A stretch of DNA of 64,000 nucleotides, from the NCBI GenBank assembly GCA_032622095.1, contig CP136062.1:152018875-152082874 (forward strand), written 5' to 3'. Positions 55,918-64,000 of this stretch are shown here, piece after piece. How positions within the stretch are numbered: position 1 is the first letter of the stretch; every line of letters starts with the position of its first letter. The position numbers were made by a program, and so were the translations under genes. Source of the stretch: Siphonodentalium dalli. Its lineage: Eukaryota > Mollusca > Scaphopoda > Gadilida > Siphonodentaliidae. A model generated the notes under the pieces. The model did no database searches, was not told where the DNA came from, and saw only the letters and a list, made by a program, of their open reading frames with translations.

Positions 55918-55992
<75 letters not shown>
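55815..55992. repeat. Compound (GT)n(GA)n microsatellite
   Basis: About 9 GT repeats followed by ~150 bases of GA with GGAGGA interruptions. Purine/pyrimidine-biased, so it could form triplex DNA. Apparent Glu/Arg and Ser/Leu frames are artefacts. Confidence 0.97.
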
Positions 55993-55995
<3 letters not shown>

Positions 55996-56069
55996 GCCCG
56001 TTTCCAAACAAATCAACCATTTACAAGAATACATTTGCCCATAAACGCCTTCAATCGATGCATCAAAGA

Positions 56070-56215
56070 TCCATGCTATGTAGTACCAAATGTTGGTACT
56101 ATGCAGTACCAAATTGTTGGTACTTAATGTAAATAGGTACTATATAGTACCAAAATCTGATGCTATATAGTACCAAATGTTGATACTATGTAGTACCAAA
56201 TTGTTGGTACTCAAT
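56070..56215. repeat. Tandem/inverted GTACCAA..TTGGTAC repeat
   Basis: GTAGTACCAAATGTTGGTAC and GTACCAAATTGTTGGTAC alternate; a ~110 bp unit ending GGTACTYAATGTAAAT is present twice. Confidence 0.85.
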
Positions 56216-56433
56216 GTAAATGTAAATTGTATGTGTGATATACTGCTTGGGAACTTGAAAATATGATTCAATCACCCGATAGAGCCCCATGGTCTAGACG
56301 AATCATCGACCCCATGGCTATAATAGATTACTAAGTAGCCTCTTACTAGTCGAGTTATTCACTATTCTGAATTCTCACGAGTTACGCTAATTCTTTGTTT
56401 GAAATAATTGAACAAAATTGCACCATATTGTAT

Positions 56434-56949
56434 CCTAGTTACTGGGGCGGATCTACTGGCCGATGGGGTCATTGTCACAAGGCATCGATCACATTCGTAG
56501 CCAGCTTTTCAAATCGATCACAAATGTAGCCAGCTTCTTAAAGGCGATTACATTTGTTGCTAGCTTTTCAAGTTATATCGTTTTATGACATAATTTGTGA
56601 CGTCATCGCGCGAACACGCGACTAAAATGCCGACGTCTTGCTCCAAAACTGGGTTCTTTTCTTAAGTTATAGGGATTGAACTCGAGCAATTTCATGACAT
56701 TAGGTATAGAAATTATTAATTAATATTTAATTTATTTTCTCCCTTATACAGTTTTTATTCATTCATCTACTAAAAAGGCATAATGTGATAAGCCAAACAA
56801 TTAGTCTCGTTCATTACACCCACATGAATAAAAGCTGGCTACGAATGTGATCGTCCTTGAAAAGCTAGCTACATTTGTGATCAATTTGAAAATCTTGCTA
56901 TGAAAGTGATCGATGCCTTGTGACAATGATCCCATCAGCCCTAGTTACT
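56434..56949. mobile_element. TIR element bounded by a 10 bp direct repeat
   Basis: CCTAGTTACT flanks the element at 56434-56443 and 56940-56949. ~110 bp arms pair (GTCATTGTCACAAGGCATCG at ~56467 and inverted at ~56930). The arms themselves contain three degenerate direct repeats of GATCACAAATGTAGCCAGCTTTT type. The ~250 bp centre is AT-rich and non-coding. A 9-10 bp duplication with long TIRs is Mutator-like, but this is inference. Confidence 0.7.
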
Positions 56950-57297
56950 AGAATGTGGAGGAAACATGACAGAAAAATTAAATATTAGTAAAACTCCGTT
57001 TTATCTAATAAAATCAGCTTGCAAATGACATTGGCGGAGTTATATGAGAAAAATTCAACACTAAAAGAACGCTCAACATTAGCCTCGAATAGTTTGTATA
57101 CATATACATCAAAATAAAAATCTAGTATCACATCGACAAACACGTAGATGGACATGATTGGCATGTTGTTTCACATGATGTCATTTCGAGACCACGAAGC
57201 AGTATTGACAATTGATTTAAAAAGGTCGAATCTAAAGTGGGTTGTCATCGTTGTCTTGATAAGTGTAATCGCGTGGGGGTTGCAATATGGGTTCTGT

Positions 57298-57762
57298 TTA
57301 AAGGTACTCAATCCGATAAAACTCCTCTCAATTACTATTTCAATGGCTTCGGGGGTCAAAAATATTTGATTCGAGTCGAGGAAGTCACCCATCAAAGCTC
57401 AGATTTGTTAGATATCGATTTTAGAAATCTATTATTTTTCATTATCGGGAATACTATCTGGCCCAGAACTCAGTCAAAATTGCGTTAAAATTACCACTTG
57501 ATTTTAGAGTTATTCATCCTTGTCTGTTTGAATAGATTTGGAGTACACATCCAGAGCAGATTATGGCAGTTATTAGTACTCATCTCGAGAACATAACAAA
57601 TTTGAAAAATCAATATCTAATTGTTTGATGGGTTCCTCGACTCGAATCAAATATATTTTACCCCCAAAGCCAAAGAAATAGTAATATAGGACCCTCTGAT
57701 CGGATTGTTGTTGTTGGAATCTGTTGAGATGGGGACCCTCTTTACGGGTTGAGTACCTTTAA
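57298..57762 (-). mobile_element. MITE-1 copy f, inverted, TTAA at both ends
   Basis: TTAAAGGTACTCAATCCGAT at the left and CGGGTTGAGTACCTTTAA at the right. Internal order is the reverse complement of copies d and e. 465 bp, well preserved. Confidence 0.9.
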
Positions 57763-58135
57763 TCGACATGTCAGTTAGATAACACGCATATATGAATATC
57801 TGCCAATTGCTTGCTTGTTGTGGATTTCCCTCCTTTAAGTGAGGAGCACCCCATTATATTGGGTATATAAAATAATGTAAGTAAAAATAAGTCAAATAAA
57901 ACCAGGTAAAACTGCAATAATGATAAAATAGTTGGTAGAATTGTGGTACTAGTGAGTTAAAAGATTTGTGTGTGTGTAAGTTACACTTAAGAACTTTTAA
58001 GTTGAGCTTTCATATGTACATATGTACATGTATATTTTTGTTTTGTTTTTAAGATTGATATAGTTAAAATTGTCGTATTGACAAGAATATTTACAGGTAG
58101 TTGTTTTGCCTGTACAGCTCGGCTAGTTTGTCATT
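57763..58135 (-). mobile_element. Likely 3' untranslated part of the LINE
   Basis: AT-rich sequence between the LINE stop codon (58136) and the MITE; the true 3' end and any tail were not resolved. Confidence 0.35.
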
Positions 58136-60235
58136 TTATATGTGCTTGTCTGCTTCTGTTTTTAAGGTGTTTACTCTGTGCACATGAATTGAGTATAAGA
58201 AATTTCTTGCCAGTTTTTCAATTTGTTCTTTTTCTATATCGGTAAGGTTCCAGGATTCTAGTTTTGTGCAGTCTATGGTTAACTGAGTTAAGAGTTCTGG
58301 TTGATCAATAGTGTATTTGTCAGTGGTAGTTTTTGAGAGACATAGTTTGAGTGTTTGTATGTAACAATGTCGTTGGTTGTTAGTGTTCGTACATTGTGAA
58401 ACGAAAGTATTCTGTCCTCATCAGCTAGTTTGCAGAGTGGACACATGGCAGAGGTAAGGTTTTGTCTGAATCTTTTTCTATTTATTTGTAGTAAATAAGT
58501 GTCTGTCATCAACCATGTTTTTATAATAGCCTTTTTTGTGGCAGCGGGCGAGTATTTTGATGAATCCCATACAAAATGACATTTGCTGCTTGAGTTTTCT
58601 TGTAATTTGATCATTGTTAATGTTGTTTTACTGGAGAACTCTTTGTCATTAATATCATGCCAATATTGGTATATAGCTTTTTTACATATTGTTTTCCATT
58701 TGTTGGCATCTTCCTTACTGTGGATGGTGCTTATGATATGCAGTGGGTCAGGAAGGGTATATTTGGAAAGTATGTCTCTGACATGTACAAACCAGCTATA
58801 GGTCTATAGCGCCTTGGATGGGAATAGCACCAATAAGTGCATTTGTAGCAGCATTTGCTGTGCGTGTTGATAAACTCTGCAATTGTCTCATGTTTTTCGT
58901 TGGAAACGTTCGAGTTCATCTATGTCTTTTTTTTCATATGTAGGATTTCTATACCATGCATCATTCTAGGAATGACAAAAGTGTTCCACATTTGGTATGC
59001 TATTACTGGTGATATGCCGTTTGTTCCATGTAGCCCTGTACCCATCAAGGAGTATAGGGTTCGTCTGCCCATTACTATTCGTTTTGGGATATCTGGGGTA
59101 TTCGTTGGATTACGCTCTACACCTAGGTGTTTGGTGAAGCCTACAATATTAACAGGTGTTCCACCTAGGACAGTTTTTATTTCACCATTCATTTTTTGTG
59201 TAGATGTTTTCATTTGGACAATTTCGCATTTAGTTGCGTTCATTGCGAATCGATCTTTACATGAGTTGTTGTATACAATACTTGTGAGAGTTTGTAAATC
59301 AGCTGTTGTTTTTGCTAAGATGGCTACATCATCTGCACAGGTGGGGGCTGTTATATCAATTGTGCCAATTTTAAACCCAGCTGCATTGTTACTTAGCTGA
59401 TTTAGCATGTCGTTGTTAAATCTTTTATAGAGCATTGCTGATAATTAACCCCTTGTCTTATTCCTTGGTGAAGTAGTATATCTGAGGAGTATGATTCACC
59501 CCAGTTTACCTTTGTATTCGCCTCATGATGTTATGAATTTACAAGTAGCCATAGGTAGCTGTGGATCCCATCAATGAAAAGTTTTCTCAGTAGGCTTTTA
59601 TGCCACACAACGTCAAATGCTTTTTCAGCATCCAGGGTTTCTAATATTAATTTCTCATTTATGTCTTTGCTTTCATTGAATGCTTCAGTTATCATAAGCC
59701 CAGCAACTAGGGGTGATGTGCCTTGAGTGAAGCCACGTTGCATTTTATTTTGCGATGGTAATAGTATGTTGTCTAATTTGTCTTGCAGGGTTGCTTCTAG
59801 GATTTTACATATTATGGAGCTGATAGTTATGCCCCTGTAATTCCCTGGTTTTGTTGGGTCTTTGTCCTTTTTTGGTACAGGTGTTAATATGCCGATTTTT
59901 ATTTCTTTTGGCACTTCTCGTTTTTCATATATAGTGTTTATGATGTTCATGATTATTGGGGCAGTTTCTTCTATGCTATATTTGAGGTGTTCAGCCGTAA
60001 TTCCAGCATAGTCAGCTGCTTTATTTAGTTTGAGCTTATTGACAATTGTTTTAATTTCATGCAGTGTGACTGGTTCTAAAAATGGTTTATTAGCATGACA
60101 TATTTGTTCAATAGCTTCAATATCTATCAGCCGAGACTTGTTTGTGGAATGTATCATCAAATCTATCAGCAGTGTTTGGTTCTGACAGTTTTTAAAAGTG
60201 TTTAAACCACCCATCCATCATCTGCTCGGCACCAT
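58136..60235 (-). pseudogene. 5'-truncated, frameshifted LINE reverse transcriptase
   Basis: Minus-strand pieces in order. 60235-59531: GILTPVPKKDKDPTKPGNYR (RT fingers), MQRGFTQGTSP, and palm motif A in LETLDAEKAFDVVWH. ~59530-59420: motif B GIRQG followed, after a one-base shift, by LSAMLYKRFNNDML. 59435-58920: motif C as CADD (usual YADD) at ~59328-59339. After further shifts: LERFQRKT, RTANAATNALIGAIPIQGA, then KTWLMTDTYLLQINRKRFRQ with CPLCKLADEDRI, and a stop at 58136. The endonuclease domain is absent, and several frameshifts make it dead. It is a non-LTR element; a CR1/L2-like affiliation is possible but not certain. It ends against the foldback-family element at ~60240. Confidence 0.9.
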
Positions 60236-60239
60236 ATTG

Positions 60240-61315
60240 GTGTCCATCTATTTAGTGGGGGGCATAATTACAGGAAAACATAAAAATCGTTCACTTTGTG
60301 ATAGAAGCGCCAAACTTTCAGAATTTGTTAAGTGGTAGGTGAGTATCACTAAACTGGCTGGTTCCAGATTTTGGAGGTCACCTTGGCCTTCAATTTGACC
60401 TTGACCTTTTTGAAAATCTCAGTTTTAGGGTTGGGTGGTTTATGCCATCCTTTTCTTGTGAAAATCGCATCTTCTCACAGTTTTCTCAATACAATTATAG
60501 TTGGGAGGTGACAACGGTTCATTTGGGCCAAAACATATCTAAATTTTCATAAGATGGCCGCCAATATGGTCGCTGGAAGTTGAAAATATGACATTTTTTC
60601 ACAAATATCTTCTAGTTCAATTCATGCTGTTTGGAAATGGTTGAGTAATGCAACTTTATTTTGTGTTTTGTATATTAACTGATCATTGGAGCAATTAAAT
60701 ATGCAATTATTGGGGTCCTAACCCCTTCCAATCCCTCAAAACTTCGATTTTACAGAACGCGGTACAAAATTTTACAAAAAAATCACAATTGGGATTCTAG
60801 TCACATTTCAACTAGAAATGAAAAGAACATTGTAATGCAAGTGAGGCATATCATTACCTATGAATATTCCAACTCTCTGGAACCAAAAATCTTACCTTGG
60901 CTCAAAATGGCTGCCAAAATGGCCGCCAAAATATGGAAAATTGTAAATATTGCACCAGGGTGTCATGCAATTGCTTACAAGTTGTGGTTGATGTATAAAA
61001 TTGGCTAATCTGTATTCTATACATTGAATACTAACATGAATACTAACATGTCTGATACACCATGTTTCATTGTTACTATTGTCACCTCTGACATCACCAG
61101 ATATATTGGATTTTTCTCTCACAAACTTGACATAAATATCGGCAAAAAATCACTTTTCAGGGTTCGACCATTTTTTCAAATAAAATGCAACTACCTTTGG
61201 TATCAAATGTGTTTATTGTTTTGACCTATCTTAACTGTGTCACACTATGGTGTTTATAGACTAAATTGATCAAGATGGCTTCCAAAATGGCAACCAAATT
61301 TGTAAAAAGTAATTT
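60240..61315 (+). mobile_element. Outer arm (L) of the foldback-family element
   Basis: 60540-61310 matches 2520-3080, the reverse complement of 9800-10640, and 48740-49330. Landmarks: ATGGCCGCCAATATGGTCGC, TGTTTGGAAATGGTTGAGTA, TTAACTGATCATTGGAGCAA, AATATGGAAAATTGTAAATA, GGCTTCCAAAATGGCAACCA. 60240-60540 has no partner in the window. Non-coding. Confidence 0.8.
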
Positions 61316-61319
61316 TTTT

Positions 61320-61665
61320 TACACATATCCAGAAAATTATTCTCTGCGTTATCCCAAAAGGTAGCAAATTGTGACTGACTCGGTTATTATACCTGTTAGT
61401 TAATTAACTGACAACTATGTTCTATTATGTTTATCCTAGTTACGTATGGGGCATGACAAATTCATTTTAAAGTTGCGGTATGGAATTTTGCGGATAACCT
61501 CTTTTGTGATTATGGCCATATTATTGAAAGGAAATGGGCAGAACTTTGAGACGGAACTGAGATGAACCATGAGATGTGGGTAGTCTGGCCCATTATGATA
61601 AAAAATTATCAACTGGATACAGGATGGAAGCCAAGATGACAGACAGGGAGTTACTTTATGATCGT
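61320..61665 (+). mobile_element. Inner arm (L2) of the foldback-family element
   Basis: Reverse complement of 3276-3575 (CAGAAAATTATTCTCTGCGT, TTAGTTAATTAACTGACAAC, GGAAATGGGCAGAACTTTGA, ATCAACTGGATACAGGATGG). It leads into minisatellite orientation A. Confidence 0.8.
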
Positions 61666-62340
61666 AGATGAGGATAATATGTATACCGCGAGTTATTGTA
61701 TGGTTATGGATGATGTGTGGGTATATGGGGAGTGCCTGTTGGCAACGATGGGTTGTATATTTATATATGTTGTGGATGTGTTATCATTGATGGTGTATGG
61801 GGAGTAGATGCATGACCATGAGTATGGCAAGTGTGGAACTTATGAGAGGTCATATGTGCGGGCATTGGTTTATCTGGAAGGGCTCACCATTTGTGATGTG
61901 CATATGTATACCTGGATTGACTCTATGGTAATGGATATGGCGAATAGGTATACATCTAGTTGGCTGTATAGTCCATGGTGAGGTGAATAGGTATACAACG
62001 CGTGACCGTATGATCGTGAATGTAGTGAATATGTATACATAGAGTGACTATATGGCCATGTGTCGGGTGTATGTGTATACCTGGTGTTTATACATGGTGA
62101 CTCGTGGCTGTATCGTCATTTGTGGTATGTACGGGTATAACCAAGTATGGCTGTATGATCAGGTGTACGTATATAAAGTGACTATGTTGTCATTTGTGTT
62201 GTGTTTATGTACATATGGAGTGACTGAGGTAATGGGTGGGTTGTACATGTGTACCTTGGGTGGCACAATAACTCAAGGATATGTTAATCAATGGAGAGGT
62301 CATGTCAGAGAGTTCTCTATCTTGATGGTGTTTATTTACA
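61666..62340 (+). repeat. Foldback minisatellite, orientation A
   Basis: Degenerate ~45-60 bp units such as GTATACATAGAGTGACTATA then TGGCCATGTGTCGGGTGTAT. All apparent frames are repeat by-products. Confidence 0.9.
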
Positions 62341-62379
62341 TGGGGGCGTTAAACACGGAAAACGATGGCCACCTATTAC

Positions 62380-64000
62380 CACACAGTCATTACATATATA
62401 CATAAACACCACATACATAACAATATAGTGACCCACTGTATACATGTACACCTGACCCATGACCACGGGTGACATTACAGCCACGCGTCACGATACAGGC
62501 ACACCGGGGATACTCCTAAACATGACCGATAACCATATAGTCATTCCTTGTATACCAATTCAGCTCACCATTGGCCATAATGTCATCCCCTGTATACCTA
62601 TTCTCCAAAACACGTGGTCAAATAAATCAATATATACATCAACAATGACCATTAAGTCACTCCGGGTATACATATGCACCTCACCAATGGCCATATAGCC
62701 ACTCGCTTCATACACATACCTTAACCAATGGTACCTGACCTATGGCCATATAGTCACACCGTGTGTACCTATTCAAAACATTCATACACGACCATGATCA
62801 ATCCTTGCATACATATTCACCTCAACATTGGCCATGTCACTCCCTGTATCCGCATAGTCACTCAAGATATACTAATACACCCCAGCCATGTCAGTATAGT
62901 CACTCCATGTATGCATATGCACTTTATCCATGGCCACATAGCCACTTGCTATATACACGTATCCCTTGCCCATGACAATAAAGCAACACATGTGTATACT
63001 GGTATAACCTACACATGACCATACCACCACGAGTCACCAAACAGGAACACCAGGTATACTCATACGCCTGACAGATGACAATTGTAATAGTCACCCCTGT
63101 ATAGATGTCCATTATATTTATGATCATACACTCACTACTTGTATACCTACATGTACTCATCTCACCATTGACCATACAATCACTACCTGTATACCTATAT
63201 TGACACACATAGTCATATAACCACTCGATATACATATACAGCCCACCCTAGACCATAGATTCACTCCAAGCATACAACTAAACCTCACTAATGGCCATTC
63301 AGCCCTTCCAGATATACACACAACCACTCAAACAATCAAACAATCCACACTTGCATATACACCTCACACATGACAATTCAGCAATTCACTGTATAATCAT
63401 ACATGCCATCCATGATAATACAGCTAATCCCTATACACCCACCAATGATAATACATCCATGAAATATATAAATATGCACCCCACCCGTTACCACAAGGAC
63501 ATTCCCTATATACCCACACACTCGATAATGTCCATACAGCTTACTCCAGGTAATCATATTCAATCATGACCGTACAGTCATTCCGTGTATACCTATACAC
63601 ATTACCCGTAACCATAAAATCACACCCTATTTACCAACACACCCATACATGATCATACAGACAACACATGTACATCCCACCCATGCCTTTACAGTCACTC
63701 ATATATACATAAACAACACATAGATGACCATGTACCTATATCCATACACCACACCAATGCCCATACAGGCACACCTGGTGCGCCCGTACTGGATATACAC
63801 AATCATACACCATACAGTCACTCCATGCATACCGATTCACCTCACACCTGACCATGACATCTCCTTGTATACATAAATGCATCTTACAATGGACAACCCA
63901 ATCATAACCATATAGTCACTCATTGTATACCTATTCACATAAGTCATGACATACAATAACTCACTGTATACCTATTCACCTCACGTATGATCATAGAGTA
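62380..64000 (-). repeat. Foldback minisatellite, orientation B, running off the window
   Basis: Over thirty degenerate units of CCATGACCATATAGTCACTC then TGTATACCTATTCACCTCAC type, i.e. the reverse complement of the units at 61666-62340. The last 205 bases equal 3090-3275, after which the other copy goes into the L2 arm; the missing right arm should start just past 64000. Confidence 0.92.

Noticed and set aside
55792-56132. Long Glu/Arg-rich and Ser/Leu-rich open frames
   Set aside because: They are translations of the (GT)n(GA)n microsatellite in different frames and strands.
58855-59400. 181-codon plus-strand open frame
   Set aside because: It lies opposite the LINE reverse transcriptase; the minus strand has the RT motifs and this strand has none.
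62052-63569. Several open frames of 60-117 codons on both strands
   Set aside because: All are readings of the degenerate minisatellite.

Overview
The window is animal nuclear DNA. It carries a split EF-hand gene with GT-AG introns of 2.1 and 5.5 kb, decayed non-LTR retrotransposons, several families of hairpin MITEs, minisatellites and long G/C homopolymer runs. It is AT-rich and crowded with TACATGTA-type words. One retroelement leader resembles leaders I know from mollusc genomes. A marine invertebrate, probably a mollusc or other lophotrochozoan, fits best, but this is inference. No CRISPR, operon, rRNA or tRNA signal was seen.

Layout. 1-12.2 kb: tandem arrays interrupted by a ~9 kb palindrome-like composite (2128-11094) with ~2.4 kb inverted arms, a ~190 bp satellite core and a LINE scrap. 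The end of a second copy lies at 1-262. 12.2-35 kb: mostly non-genic sequence with degenerate tandem repeats, copies of three MITE families (two flanked by TTAA), a 0.9 kb long-inverted-repeat element, a G-run repeat and perfect or near-perfect hairpins. 35.6-40.2 kb: a repeated module that may include a promoter and first exon. Its last copy is split by a 2.6 kb ORF1-only LINE derivative with a 10 bp target duplication and by a ~0.5 kb TTAA element. 46-54 kb: three well-supported coding exons of a calmodulin-like EF-hand protein on the + strand. The first exon is uncertain and the 3' exons lie outside the window. 54.7-57.8 kb: repeats, a GT/GA microsatellite, a TIR element with a 10 bp direct repeat, and a MITE. 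57.8-60.2 kb: a 5'-truncated, frameshifted LINE reverse transcriptase on the - strand. 60.2-64 kb: a foldback-like element whose interior minisatellite reverses orientation. Its right arm runs out of the window, but homologous sequence at 3.1-3.6 kb shows what should follow.

The only credible host gene is the EF-hand gene; nearly everything else is mobile or repetitive DNA in or around it. The most notable structures are the palindromic composite with its conserved subterminal hairpin, the foldback element with inverted minisatellites, and the ORF1-only LINE. All coordinates and alignments were made by eye, so repeat boundaries may be off by tens of bases.
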